Source: an uncultured Bacteroidota bacterium (lineage in GTDB: Bacteria > Bacteroidota > Bacteroidia > Chitinophagales > Chitinophagaceae). Taken from it: a stretch of 37,574 nt of DNA. The stretch lies in assembly GCA_937928385.1 (NCBI GenBank), contig CALEZD010000038.1:1-37574 (forward strand), in the 5' to 3' direction. Positions within the stretch are counted from its first letter, which is position 1; each line of letters starts with the position of its first letter. A program made the translations under genes and the position numbers. Under the pieces are notes generated by a model that saw only the letters and a list, made by a program, of their open reading frames with translations, had not been told where the DNA came from and did no database searches. Below are positions 7,180 through 17,100 of the stretch, piece by piece.

Positions 7180-8565
7180 CTATTTCTTTGCAGTATTGCT
7201 ACGATACATCTCCAGGTTAGGGCATTGTGTGTATTCCTGGTCTATCCTGATGTAGTAAGACGGTGCTTTATCTTTTATCCACTGCTGCATACGCTCGCCT
7301 TTCTTTTTTTGCATGGCTGCAAACTGTATGCGGCTGTAGTCTTCTTCCAGGTTGGCCTTATGCGGCGATGTAATGCTCTTCATATATACTATGCGTGTAG
7401 AGCGCTCTCCACGCATATTGGTATATATCATTGGTTTTGAATAATGGCCCGGCTTCAGGGTATCTATCATCAGTGCCAATGCGGGGTCCAGGTCTTCTAC
7501 TTCCAGGGTAGTATTGCCTTGCTGGTTAGCTATCATGCCACCTGTACGGTTCGACATTTCGTCTGTAGAAAATTTACCCACCGCTGTTTCGAATGTCAGC
7601 TTGCCGGCCACCAGTTCGGTGCGTATGCTGTCCAGTTTGGCCAGGGCTTTTTCAAAATCTATGCTGGTGCGCTCCGGTGTTATTAATATATGCCTTACAT
7701 CGGCCTCATCTCCTTTGCGGTTCACCATCTGTATGATGTGGTAGCCGAAGCGTGTGCGAATTACAGGTGAGATTTCTCCGTTTTGCAGCTTGAACGCAGC
7801 TACGGCAAATTCTGTTACCAGGTTGCCGCCTTTGCGGGTAATGCCCCGCATCATACCACCCTCGTCACGGCTGCCCGGGTCCTGGCTTTTCATACCGGCC
7901 AATATTTCAAAGTCGGCACCGCCCTCTACAATTTCTTTCCTGATGTCTTCGATAGTTCTGCGGGCGTATGTGTCCAGTTCAGGGCTCACATCAGGGTCCA
8001 GTACAATTTGTCCCAGCTCTACAGTAGCGGGAAAGAAAGGCAGGCTGTCTGCAGGTATGCTGGCATAAAATTTCTGCACTTCAGCAGGTGTCACTTTCAC
8101 GCTTTCCAGTATACCGCCCTGCACCCTTTCAGACATAATCATATCACGCGTCACTTCGCGGTTTTCTTCTTTTAGCTGGTATACCGTCTTCCCGGACAGT
8201 TCTTCCACTTTCTCCTTCGAGCCATACTGCATGATGAAGTACCGCACCCTGTTTTCCAGTTGGGCTTCCACTTCTTCATCACTCACCACTACGCTGTCGC
8301 GCTCACCCTGCTCTACCAGCAGCTTTTGCAGCAGCATCTGCTCCAGTATATCGCACTCAGGCATGTCAACTATTTCCGGGTTTTGCTCCTGCATGGCCTT
8401 TACCTGCATATCAATATCCGATTTCAGTATGATATGCTTTTTGCCTACTACAGCTACTATTTTGTCCAGCTCGGTTTGTGCATGGGCAGCAAAAGACAGG
8501 CAGATAATAGCCAAAGGCAGTAACGCCCTGAACAATGATGTATATGTAGGATTCTTTTTTGTCAT
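7180..8565 (-). CDS. Periplasmic peptidylprolyl isomerase, SurA/PpiC type
   Basis: This 461-residue protein is a SurA-like chaperone and peptidylprolyl cis-trans isomerase. Start 8565 gives a signal peptide (through LAIICLSFAAHAQ); the longer frame from 8688 does not begin with one. A SurA N-terminal chaperone domain follows (KIVAVVGKKHIILKSDID, then the EQMLLQKLLVEQ helix). Two parvulin-type domains come next: one near residues 175-290 (FPATVELGQIVLDP, GSRDEGGMMRG, TRFGYHIIQM), one near 295-410 (DVRHILI, FSTDEMSNRTGGM). It should help outer-membrane proteins fold. The exported TPR protein lies 94 bases upstream on the same strand. Gene name surA is plausible, but Bacteroidota often carry several such paralogues. 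Confidence 0.9.
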   Translation of the reverse strand: MTKKNPTYTSLFRALLPLAIICLSFAAHAQTELDKIVAVVGKKHIILKSDIDMQVKAMQEQNPEIVDMPECDILEQMLLQKLLVEQGERDSVVVSDEEVEAQLENRVRYFIMQYGSKEKVEELSGKTVYQLKEENREVTRDMIMSERVQGGILESVKVTPAEVQKFYASIPADSLPFFPATVELGQIVLDPDVSPELDTYARRTIEDIRKEIVEGGADFEILAGMKSQDPGSRDEGGMMRGITRKGGNLVTEFAVAAFKLQNGEISPVIRTRFGYHIIQMVNRKGDEADVRHILITPERTSIDFEKALAKLDSIRTELVAGKLTFETAVGKFSTDEMSNRTGGMIANQQGNTTLEVEDLDPALALMIDTLKPGHYSKPMIYTNMRGERSTRIVYMKSITSPHKANLEEDYSRIQFAAMQKKKGERMQQWIKDKAPSYYIRIDQEYTQCPNLEMYRSNTAKK

Positions 8566-8601
8566 CTGTATAAATATGGCCTGTAGCCCGAAATGTGTGG
8601 G

Positions 8602-8609
8602 CAAATGTA
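8602..8609 (-). promoter_or_regulatory. Candidate -7 element of the PPIase gene
   Basis: Minus-strand TACATTTG followed by C fits the TAnnTTTG consensus and lies 36 bases before the chosen start at 8565, which supports that start over 8688. A -33 box is not evident. Confidence 0.45.
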
Positions 8610-8659
8610 GTGTATTTGGCCTGCCCGAAATAACCGGCAGGGCATTTTTAACGTTTATA

Positions 8660-9748
8660 TCAGCCTTTTTTCTTCTGAAATATGCCATCTACTGTTTTAG
8701 CATTGTAAAATTCATTATCGCCCGCATGATATGGGTAATGGCTCATCCAGCCTTCCAGCCTGGGTATGGCATCCGGGTGAAACCTGTTCCAGGCTTCAAA
8801 CTGCTGCTGGTTTTCCACCTTGCCAAACAGCCATTGATTATATGCATCAAAGTAGCCGTTGCGTATCATATAGTCGTGCCGGGCAAAGATGGAGAAAGGG
8901 TATTTCTGCGCATATTGCAGCGTCCAGTCCATGATGAAGCGGGTACGAAGCATAGCCAGGTTTTCGGTGGTGTACCCATCGCTCATTACCGGCGATAGTT
9001 TGATATACGTATCATACACAGCCTGTTCAAAACTGCCTGCATCTGTACCACCGGTACCAAACTTGGGAATATTGCCGGTAGCCAGCGAGGTAAATAAGGT
9101 CTTGTAAGCATTGAGAATCATGGCGCGGGTATCATAAGCCCGCTTGGTATGGTGCTCTATGTTTACGAATATCTCTCCATACAAAATCACCCACACGGGT
9201 TTGTCTGTATTCACATATATGCGGGCGGCCTCGTAATAGTTCAGGTGGTAGGCGGGGGCTTTTTCTATGCCCTCCAGCCAGCTTTCCAGGGCATACACCA
9301 TTTCATTATCCTGCTCGTACACCAGGCCCATCTGGTGATACAGGGTACCTGCATCGGGCATGGCAATGATGGCATCCCGCAGCAGTTTTTTGGCTTTTTT
9401 ATTTTCCCTTTTGGCTACCAGGCATTGGGCCATAATCTTGTACGTTTCGGCATCGGCTACCCCCTGGTCGATAATGGGTTGCAGGGTAGCAATGGCATCG
9501 TCATAACCCTGGGCCAGGTAATATGCCTGGGCCAATTCCCGGTGCAGCAGCACTATTTCCGGGGCTATTTGTATGGCCTGCTGGTAACGAAGAATAGCCT
9601 CCCGCAGGTTTCCCTGCGAATGGTATTCCCGCGCCTGTTTGTAGAGGTTTTCCACCTCGGGCGTAGGCCAACTGGTTTGCGCCAGTGTTGTGCCCACTGT
9701 TGCCAATGTGAGTAGTACGGTAAGTATATGACGTAAGAAAAAATTCAT
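8660..9748 (-). CDS. Exported TPR-repeat protein
   Basis: This 362-residue protein starts with a signal peptide (MNFFLRHILTVLLTLATVGTTLAQ) and then has tetratricopeptide repeats over about residues 30-170: AREYHSQGNLREAILRYQQA, ELAQAYYLAQGYDDAIATLQ, AQCLVAKRENKKAKKLLRDA and HQMGLVYEQDNEMVYALESW all show the Ala/Gly/Tyr spacing of TPR helices. The last 190 residues have no recognised domain and are rich in Tyr, Phe and Trp. TPR scaffolds bind other proteins, here presumably in the periplasm. The C-terminal half is probably a Bacteroidota-specific domain. It may be cotranscribed with the downstream PPIase, but a separate promoter element in the gap makes this uncertain. Confidence 0.82.
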   Translation of the reverse strand: MNFFLRHILTVLLTLATVGTTLAQTSWPTPEVENLYKQAREYHSQGNLREAILRYQQAIQIAPEIVLLHRELAQAYYLAQGYDDAIATLQPIIDQGVADAETYKIMAQCLVAKRENKKAKKLLRDAIIAMPDAGTLYHQMGLVYEQDNEMVYALESWLEGIEKAPAYHLNYYEAARIYVNTDKPVWVILYGEIFVNIEHHTKRAYDTRAMILNAYKTLFTSLATGNIPKFGTGGTDAGSFEQAVYDTYIKLSPVMSDGYTTENLAMLRTRFIMDWTLQYAQKYPFSIFARHDYMIRNGYFDAYNQWLFGKVENQQQFEAWNRFHPDAIPRLEGWMSHYPYHAGDNEFYNAKTVDGIFQKKKG

Positions 9749-9756
9749 ACAGGCCG

Positions 9757-9764
9757 CAAAAATA
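9757..9764 (-). promoter_or_regulatory. Candidate -7 element of the TPR gene
   Basis: Minus-strand TATTTTTG fits TAnnTTTG but lies only 9 bases before the ATG, so a transcript from it would have almost no leader. This may be chance. Confidence 0.3.
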
Positions 9765-9895
9765 CCTTAATGCAGGCAGAAAAGCAGGTTTTGAGGCGGA
9801 TTTCCATGGTTTTACACTTTTTCTCAATGTGCCATTTAACATTATTTTGATATTTATTGACCGGCAAACCAACTGTAAGCAGTAAATTGCAGCCT

Positions 9896-10201
9896 ATGAA
9901 ATTGGTGCCGGCAAGTTTTTTCCTGCTCATTTTCTCTTTCCAGGTGCTGCCCGTGAAAGAGATAGGGAAGATATTGTTTAAAGGTACTATGATAGAAGAA
10001 ATTCATGAGGCAGCCCCCGACTGCGATGAAACCCAAAGCAAGCTAAAAAAAGGTAACGACCCGTTTACCCCATATAAAACATACTCCCCTACAGCCCGCA
10101 TGTTGGTGCTCATCGGCAACGGCCTGGGTATCCTCAATCCTGAAAGTATCTCCAAGCAACATATACCTGACATTATCACGCCACCGCCTAACGCAGGTTA
10201 A
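9896..10201 (+). CDS. Small exported protein of unknown function
   Basis: This 101-residue protein begins with a hydrophobic stretch (MKLVPASFFLLIFSFQVLPV) that can act as a signal peptide or membrane anchor; the start at 9896 is chosen because it places this stretch at the N-terminus. The next segment (KEIGKILFKGTMIEEIHEAA) looks amphipathic. The remainder is polar with two Pro-rich runs. A single Cys sits at about residue 43. It is divergent from the TPR gene and 94 bases before the SulP start, so it could be the first gene of the SulP unit, but its role there is unknown. Confidence 0.65.
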   Translation: MKLVPASFFLLIFSFQVLPVKEIGKILFKGTMIEEIHEAAPDCDETQSKLKKGNDPFTPYKTYSPTARMLVLIGNGLGILNPESISKQHIPDIITPPPNAG

Positions 10202-10295
10202 ATTTCTTGTTGTCATAGGCCATTTCTATATGGCCTGTATATTTTATTTTCTCCAAAAGATTACGCCTAAACGTAGATATAATTCACGTAGTGAT

Positions 10296-11957
10296 ATGAA
10301 AAAATCAGGAATCTTCAGTAATATTAAAAACGATGCTATCTCCGGCATTATCGTCTTCCTAATAGCTTTGCCCCTTTGCCTGGGTATAGCACAGGCATCG
10401 GGTGCTCCGTTGTTCTCCGGTATCGTTACAGGCATTGTCGCCGGTATACTTGTCGGTTTCCTCAGCGGTTCCCAACTAAGTGTTGCAGGCCCTGCCGCCG
10501 GACTTACTGCCATCGTATTGGCCGCTATTACCGACCTCGGTTCCTGGGATATCTTCCTTTGCGCAGTGATGGCTGCAGGGTTGATACAACTGATTTTAGG
10601 CTTTGCACGTGCAGGCTCGATAGCGAATTATTTCCCCAGTAGTGTAATAGAAGGTATGTTGGCGGGTATCGGCCTCACCATCATTATCAAAATGATACCT
10701 GAGGCCCTGGGCTACGATGGCGAGGGGCACGAAAGAATGGTAGACGCTGAAGACGGTTTCACACTGGATTATATTACTTCCGCCTTCAACCATGTAGAAC
10801 CCGCGGCTGTAATCATTTCAATTTTGGGCCTGGCATTGTTGTTTATGTGGATGACAAAACCTTTTCAGAAGCTGAAGCTGGTACCTTCCGGACTGGTGGT
10901 GGTAGTGATAGCAGTGCTTATCAATGAATTGTTGCGCATGAACGGCTCCTCCTTGTACCTGGGCACAATACACCTGGTAAACCTGCCTATTGCGGGCAGT
11001 TTTTCAGAATTCATAGGCCAATTCCGCTTGCCTGATTTCTCAGGCTTCGCCAATCCCGCAGTATGGCAAACGGGCGCTGTAATAGCCGTAGTGGCTTCTA
11101 TAGAAACACTGTTGTGCCTGGAAGCCACAGACAAACTGGACCCGATGAAACGTTTTACGCCTACCAACCGCGAGCTGAAAGCCCAAGGCATAGGCAATAT
11201 GGTTGCCGGGTTAATAGGTGGTTTGCCCATGACATCGGTGATTGTACGCTCCAGCGCCAATATCAATGCAGGTGCCAAATCGAAGTTGTCCACTATTATA
11301 CACGGTAGTTTGCTATTGGTATGTGTAGCGCTGATACCTACCGTACTGAACCTGATACCTAAAGCATCGCTGGCGGCTATCCTCATATTTACGGGCTACA
11401 AACTCTGCAACCCCAAAACCATCATGCATATATGGCGCGAAGGTGGCATAACGCAATTTGTTCCTTACGCCGCTACAGCTCTGGGTGTAGTGTTCCTCGA
11501 CCTGCTGAAAGGTGTGGGCATAGGCCTGGCACTGAGCATTGTATTTCTGCTCTATAAAAACATGCACATTCCATTCTTCTTCCGCAAAACCAGCCATAGC
11601 CTTGGCGAGCTGGTGGAGATAAAACTGGCGCAGGAAGTATCCTTCCTGAACAAGGCAGGCATAAAAATGGCGTTGGAGAAACTACCGGAAAACAGCAAAG
11701 TAATTATAGATGCCAGCGATACAGAGTATATAGATTTCGACGTACTGGACCTGATACGCGAGTTCCACTCTACACGCGCTGCTGACAGAAACATCGAAAT
11801 GTCTTTGGTCGGCTTCAAAAATATGTACAAAGTGCCGAAGACCAACAATGCTGATGAGCTGTACTCGCAACTGGAAACAGCGGAGGGGGAGCATAATTCA
11901 ACTACTACATCCGGCGATTATAAGAAACTGATAAAAGAACTGGATAACAATAACTAA
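10296..11957 (+). CDS. SulP-family inorganic anion transporter
   Basis: This 553-residue inner-membrane protein belongs to the SulP (SLC26) family, which moves sulfate, bicarbonate or other small anions with H+ or Na+. The N-terminal signature is clear (NDAISGIIVFLIALPLCLGIAQASGAP, then SGSQLSVAGPAAGLTAI, the conserved anion-site region). About 12-14 helices are expected up to residue 430, including the GGLPMTSVIVRSSANINAGAKSK block. A C-terminal STAS domain follows (about 435-515; KVIIDASDTEYIDFDVLDLI). Start 10296 is preferred to 10230, whose extra N-terminus is basic and unlike the family. Substrate is not decidable; a carbonic anhydrase occurs far away at 28.2 kb and need not be linked. 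A strong terminator follows. Confidence 0.92.
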   Translation: MKKSGIFSNIKNDAISGIIVFLIALPLCLGIAQASGAPLFSGIVTGIVAGILVGFLSGSQLSVAGPAAGLTAIVLAAITDLGSWDIFLCAVMAAGLIQLILGFARAGSIANYFPSSVIEGMLAGIGLTIIIKMIPEALGYDGEGHERMVDAEDGFTLDYITSAFNHVEPAAVIISILGLALLFMWMTKPFQKLKLVPSGLVVVVIAVLINELLRMNGSSLYLGTIHLVNLPIAGSFSEFIGQFRLPDFSGFANPAVWQTGAVIAVVASIETLLCLEATDKLDPMKRFTPTNRELKAQGIGNMVAGLIGGLPMTSVIVRSSANINAGAKSKLSTIIHGSLLLVCVALIPTVLNLIPKASLAAILIFTGYKLCNPKTIMHIWREGGITQFVPYAATALGVVFLDLLKGVGIGLALSIVFLLYKNMHIPFFFRKTSHSLGELVEIKLAQEVSFLNKAGIKMALEKLPENSKVIIDASDTEYIDFDVLDLIREFHSTRAADRNIEMSLVGFKNMYKVPKTNNADELYSQLETAEGEHNSTTTSGDYKKLIKELDNNN

Positions 11958-11974
11958 GCCGGGACAAAACAAAT

Positions 11975-12016
11975 AAATAACGAAGCCGCCTGCAATAGCA
12001 GGCGGCTTCGTTATTT
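11975..12016 (+). terminator. Strong terminator hairpin after the SulP gene
   Basis: A perfect 19-bp stem (arms 11975-11993 and 11998-12016) with an AATA loop. The core is GAAGCCGCCTGC / GCAGGCGGCTTC and the outer part is A/T only, so it works as A-tract plus T-tract in either direction. Confidence 0.88.
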
Positions 12017-12035
12017 AAATCCTGCTTATTCCGCA

Positions 12036-12139
12036 TTAACCTTTTATCTTATTTACCCATTAACTTATTAACCTATTACCGTATTACCTTATTAACTTAC
12101 TACCCTGTTAACTTGTTATCCTATTATCTTTTTAACTTA
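12036..12139 (+). repeat. Thirteen-unit degenerate octamer array before pfkA
   Basis: Thirteen consecutive 8-base units with consensus TTAACTTA (for example TTAACTTA at 12060, TTAACCTA, TTACCGTA, TTACCTTA, TTAACTTG, TTATCCTA) run without a break and end one base before the AGAGGA ribosome binding site of pfkA. The phase is kept throughout, although almost every unit differs by one to three bases. Confidence 0.8.
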
Positions 12140-12140
12140 C

Positions 12141-12146
12141 AGAGGA
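12141..12146 (+). promoter_or_regulatory. Ribosome binding site of pfkA
   Basis: AGAGGA just before the ATG is a purine-rich Shine-Dalgarno-like sequence, which is uncommon in this window. It is close to the start codon, so its use is likely but not certain. Confidence 0.45.
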
Positions 12147-12147
12147 A

Positions 12148-13128
12148 ATGAAAAAGATAACTAAAATAGGCATCATGACATCGGGCGGCGACAGCCCCGG
12201 CATGAACGCTGCCATACGTGCAGCAGTACGCACCGCCATATACCACGACGTGGAGATATACGGCATTCGCCGCGGCTACCAGGGTATGATAGAGGGCGAT
12301 ATATACCGCATGCAAACCACCGATGTGTCCAACATTATACAACGGGGCGGCACCATACTCAAAACCGCCCGCAGCAAAGAGTTCATGACCGATGAGGGCA
12401 TGAAACGCGCGTATGACGAACTACAGGCGCATGGTATAGAGGGGCTGATACTCATCGGCGGCGATGGTACTTTCAAAGGGGCAAATGCTTTCTTTAAAAA
12501 GTACACCATACCCGCCATAGGCCTGCCCGGCACTATTGATAAAGACCTGGCTGGGACTGACTATACTATTGGTTACGACACAGCGGTAAACACAGCGGTA
12601 GAAGCCATTGATAAGATAAGGGACACCGCCGAGGCCCACGACAGGCTGTTTTTGGTGGAGGTGATGGGACGCGATGCAGGTTATATAGCGCTCAACAGCG
12701 GCCTGGCCTGCGGGGCAGAGGATATACTGATACCCGAAACTGTTACTAACATCAACGAAGTGCTGGACCGTATAGGCCACGATGAACGCCGCAAAAAGAC
12801 GGTACACATACTGGTAGTAGCCGAGGGCGATGACTATGGCAACGCTGAAGCTTTTCATAAAATCATCAAAGAACGGTTCCCGGAGAAAGATGTACGCACC
12901 TGTGTACTGGGCCATATACAGCGCGGTGGCAACCCCACCTTTGCCGACAGGATACTGGCAGGCAGGCTGGGCTATGCGGCTGTCAACGCATTGCTTGAAG
13001 GCAAGACACAAATGATGGCGGGTATCGTCAACGATAAAGTAGCCTTCACCCCATTTGAAGAAGTAGTGAAGCAAAACAGCAGGATGAACGAGGACATGAT
13101 ACAAATGATAAGAGTACTGTCTGTATAA
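12148..13128 (+). CDS. pfkA: ATP-dependent 6-phosphofructokinase
   Basis: This 326-residue enzyme phosphorylates fructose 6-phosphate to fructose 1,6-bisphosphate, the committed step of glycolysis. Clear motifs: TSGGDSPGMNAAIRA (residues 11-25), GGDGTFKGA (104-112), PGTIDKD (127-133, with the catalytic Asp), EVMGRDAGYIAL (161-172) and GHIQRGGNPTFADR (235-248). Gly rather than Asp follows GGD, which fits the ATP-using and not the pyrophosphate-using group. Length is typical of the bacterial homotetramer. The stop overlaps the start of the next gene (TAATG), so the two are translationally coupled. The start is preceded by AGAGGA and by a long octamer array that may influence expression. Confidence 0.96.
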   Translation: MKKITKIGIMTSGGDSPGMNAAIRAAVRTAIYHDVEIYGIRRGYQGMIEGDIYRMQTTDVSNIIQRGGTILKTARSKEFMTDEGMKRAYDELQAHGIEGLILIGGDGTFKGANAFFKKYTIPAIGLPGTIDKDLAGTDYTIGYDTAVNTAVEAIDKIRDTAEAHDRLFLVEVMGRDAGYIALNSGLACGAEDILIPETVTNINEVLDRIGHDERRKKTVHILVVAEGDDYGNAEAFHKIIKERFPEKDVRTCVLGHIQRGGNPTFADRILAGRLGYAAVNALLEGKTQMMAGIVNDKVAFTPFEEVVKQNSRMNEDMIQMIRVLSV

Positions 13129-14099
13129 TGAGGAGGATAGAAATACTATTAGCACTGCTTTTAACACTTTCAAGTTGTGCAGCGCAGGAAGACCGACAAC
13201 ATTGCGCAGTAGCCTTCTACAATGTAGAGAACCTGTTTGACACAGTGGACGACCCCACTACCATGGATGATGAATTTACACCCACCGGGCGCTACCGCTA
13301 TTCCGACAAAGTTTACAGGCAAAAACTGCACAATATAGCCACTGTAATAGGTGAACTGGATGCGGTATTGGTAGGCCTGGCGGAAATAGAAAACAATACC
13401 GTACTCAAAGACCTGGTTGCACAGCCCGAGCTGAAAAAACATGCTTATAAATACGCATGGCACAACAGCCCCGACCCGCGCGGCATTGACGTGGCGCTGT
13501 TGTACAACCCTGCGCATTTTAAAGTCATACATACGGAAGCGATACCTGTACGCATGAAAGGATTGGCCACGAGGGATGTACTGTATGTAAAAGGTGTGCT
13601 GGACGGCGACACGGTGCATGTGCATGTGAACCACTGGCCATCGAGGGGCGAAGGTCTCAAAGAGTCGACACCCAAGCGCAGGGCAGCCGCTATTATTACT
13701 GAGAAAAATGTTCGTGGCATACTGGCAGTCAATCCCGGGGCTAAAATCATCATCATGGGAGATATGAATGACAACCCGGATGATGAAAGCATCAGCAAGG
13801 TGTTAGGTGCAAAAAATGATAAAAACGCTAAACTATACAACCCATGGATGGCGCTGCACCAATCGGGCAAAGGCACATCGGTGTACAACAGGAAATGGGA
13901 CCATTTCGACCAGGTGATTATCTCCCAGGCATTCCTGGCAGGCGATGGGTGGAGCTACGAGAAAGCTGAGATATTCGATGCTGCCTTCATCTGCAACAAA
14001 GGTTTTGAAGATGCCTACCCATTGCGTTCTTTCAAGGGCTATCATTGGAACAATGGCTACAGCGACCACTTGCCCGTGATACTACACCTGCGCAGGTAG
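13128..14099 (+). CDS. Endonuclease/exonuclease/phosphatase-family lipoprotein
   Basis: This 323-residue protein is of the EEP superfamily (DNase I, sphingomyelinase and inositol phosphatase relatives). Motifs: FYNVENLFDT (N-terminal Asn), GLAEIENN (metal-binding Glu), GIDVALLY, VNHWPSR, IIIMGDMNDNPDD (catalytic Asp/Asn pair) and YSDHLPVIL at the C-terminus (catalytic His). All active-site blocks are present. The N-terminus is a lipoprotein signal ending LTLSSC (Cys17), so it is probably anchored on the outside of a membrane and acts on extracellular DNA or phosphoesters. It shares one base with pfkA, an unexpected pairing of a cytosolic glycolytic enzyme with an exported hydrolase. It ends 5 bases from the convergent SNF2 gene. 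Confidence 0.9.
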   Translation: MRRIEILLALLLTLSSCAAQEDRQHCAVAFYNVENLFDTVDDPTTMDDEFTPTGRYRYSDKVYRQKLHNIATVIGELDAVLVGLAEIENNTVLKDLVAQPELKKHAYKYAWHNSPDPRGIDVALLYNPAHFKVIHTEAIPVRMKGLATRDVLYVKGVLDGDTVHVHVNHWPSRGEGLKESTPKRRAAAIITEKNVRGILAVNPGAKIIIMGDMNDNPDDESISKVLGAKNDKNAKLYNPWMALHQSGKGTSVYNRKWDHFDQVIISQAFLAGDGWSYEKAEIFDAAFICNKGFEDAYPLRSFKGYHWNNGYSDHLPVILHLRR

Positions 14100-14104
14100 A
14101 TACC

Positions 14105-17100
14105 TTAGCTGAAGAGGAAAGCTATATCGTCTTTGGTCAGTTTCTTCAGGAAGGCGTTGTCTTCAGATACCAGGTCGCTGGCGAGTGCGCGCTTACGCTC
14201 CTGTAATATCAACATCTTCTCTTCTATAGTGTCTTTACATATCAGCCTGTAGGCGAAGATGTTCTTGGTTTGCCCGATACGGTGGGTACGGTCAATAGCC
14301 TGCTGCTCAACGGCGGGGTTCCACCAGGGGTCTACTATATACACATAGTCTGCTGCAGTCAGGTTCAAACCTATACCACCCGCCTTCAGCGATATCAGGA
14401 ACACGCGGCAATCTTCATCGTTCTGAAATTTCTGTATAGCTTTCTCACGTTCTGTAGCTGTGGTGCTGCCATCGAAGTACACAAAAGGTATCTTCTGCTT
14501 TTCCAGCTCCTGCCTGATGAGGCTGAGCATGCCCAGGAACTGCGAGAATATCAGCACTTTGTGGTTACCTGTATTTTCTGTTATCTCCCGCGATAATTCT
14601 TCCAGTTTCACCGAGTGGTTTTCAAGGCGTTCTTCTTCGTTCAGTATAGCGGGCGAATCACATATCTGGCGCAGCTTGGTAAGGCCCTGCAATATATGCA
14701 TCTGGGCCTTTTGCATACCCTGCTGTTCTATCATGCCCAATATCTGCGACTGGTATATGCTGCGGTACTGCTCGTATATCGTGCGTTGTTCCGTGCCCAT
14801 TTCGCACACCAGAAGTGTTTCTGTTTTTTCGGGCAGGTCTTTGGCCACCTGCTCTTTGGTGCGGCGCAGCAGGAAGGGGTATGTCAGTTTCTTCAACTGG
14901 TCTACTATCTCCCTCTCCTGGAACTTATCTATAGGTGTGGCAAATTCATTCATAAAAAACTCCCTGCTGCCCAGTATGCCGGGGTTCAGGAAGTTCATCT
15001 GTGCATACAGGTCGAAAGTATTGTTCTGTACAGGGGTACCGCTCAATGCCAGCCTGTTCTTCGTGTTCAGCAGCAGCGATGCTTTGGCTACCTGCGATTG
15101 CGGGTTTTTGATGGACTGCGACTCATCCAGCAGGGCGTAGTCAAATGTTATTTCCTTCAGCATCCTGACATCGCTGCGCATAGTGCCGTACGTCGTAATA
15201 ATTATATCATAAGCGTCAAAGTCTGCCGGGCTGATGGTACGCTTAGGTCCATGATGTATGGTATAAGTAAGTATAGGCGCAAACTTCTTAATTTCGTTTT
15301 CCCAGTTGTATATCAGCGTGGTGGGACATACTACCAGGTACTTTGCCTCAGGGTTATTTTTCTTGTAGTGCAGGAAGAACGCCAGTGCCTGCACCGTCTT
15401 ACCAAGACCCATATCATCGGCAAGTATACCACCCCAACCTGCTTCGTTGAGGAATACCAGCCACTGAAAACCGGCCAACTGGTAGGGGCGTAGTTCAGCT
15501 TTCAGGTCATCGGGTGGGCGCAGTTCGCTGAAGTCGTTGTCTATTATGTGCGACAGCTTTTCTTTCTTCTGTTCCAGTTCTTCCACCATCGCATCTTCAT
15601 CCAGGTCTTCCAGCATTTCGTCCAGCACACTAAAGTGGAATTTCTTCAACCTCAATTTGCCGCCACGCTCTTCGCCCATCTTTATCAGCAGGGCGTATTT
15701 CTTCAGCCATTCTTCGGGCAGCAGGCCTATGGAGCCATCGCCCAGCTTGATGAAGTTCTGCTTCTGGCTGATGGCGTTCTTTACATCAGTAATAGTTACC
15801 GACTGGTCGCCAAATACCAGTTCAACCGAAGTGTCAAACCAGTCTATACCACTGCCTACGGTAATGCGTGTCTTAGGTTTGTTGACATTGATGCGCAGGT
15901 TTTTCAACTCTTCCAGCCCAAACATCTCTACATTCCACTCTTTCATCTCCTCCACAAAACGGAAGAACCAGTTTTGCGCCAGCACCGATGTAGCCGGTAT
16001 ATACATAAAATGTTCGCGCAGGTTCTGCTGCATATCGCTATGCAGGTTGCGCAACATCTGTATATATTCATTCTCAGCCTCTTCGTTGCGCTGTATGATT
16101 TTCACCACGCCGTCCTTAGGCTCTATTACATCGCCAAAGAAACCCCAGTCTATTTCTATATCACCATAAGCAAATACAGGTTTTAATACCAGCATCTGCT
16201 CACGCTCACGCAGGTACAGCCTGTAGGCCGGCTTTACTTTCTCTATTCGTTCTATTACCGCTTCGTCAAACACTACATGCACCTGCCTGCTCCACTTCAT
16301 CACCTTCTCCTGCAAAAAAACCGGCCATTCTTCATTACTCACCTGTATAGTACCATCGGGCAAAAAATCATCCAGCAGTTTTACCTCTGCAATATTGCCC
16401 AATGCATATATCTTAAAGTCGTGCTCTACCAGGGCGTTATTCAGTAGTTTTACTTCAGAATAAGGCAGGTAGGTCTCATCCACATTCCACGACAACTCAA
16501 CCGTGTACCCGCCTTCTTTCCTGTTCACACTCAGCTGCGGGTGCACCTTCCTGCCTGTGAACTCTATGGCCTCAATGGTCTTGGACGAAATGTTTTTGCT
16601 ACCTCTATTTATAAAGCACAGGGGGTGTGCAGCATAACGGTCGAGCAGGCGCTGATATTTAGGCAGCAGGTATTCCCATACTTCCTCTTTTACTTCTTCA
16701 CCCGGCACATCTTTCAGCACTTCCCTATAGTCGTCGTACAAATCGCCGAAGGGCAGGTTCTTCCTCAGGTATTTCATCACTTCTACAGGATGAAACTTCC
16801 GTGTCACCGGTATCAGCTCCCGCTCATCGTGGCGGTATTTATGCGCATTGATATATTGTTGCAGTTCCAGCACTTCTACACCGTTGATGAATCCCTTCTC
16901 ATCATCTTCTCCTGTTATGCCGCTTACTAATGCCACATTTACAAAAGGGTACCAGGGTACGCCCGCATCCAGTACGATGCCTAACCGGGCCTGTTCATGT
17001 TTTGCCACCGGCTGAGTTTCCACCACTACTTCTTCCTGCAATTCTCGTTTGGGTTCCGGTGCCGCCGCTGCCACCTTTTTGATAGTGTTATCCAGCACGC

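Noticed and set aside
12148..13128. Pyrophosphate-dependent phosphofructokinase, suggested by the membrane pyrophosphatase in the window
   Set aside because: Gly, not Asp, follows GGD and the PGTID motif has Gly, which marks the ATP-using type.
14615..15493. Plus-strand frame of 292 codons opposite the SNF2 ATPase core
   Set aside because: It mirrors the conserved helicase motifs on the minus strand. A long antisense frame is expected at this base composition.
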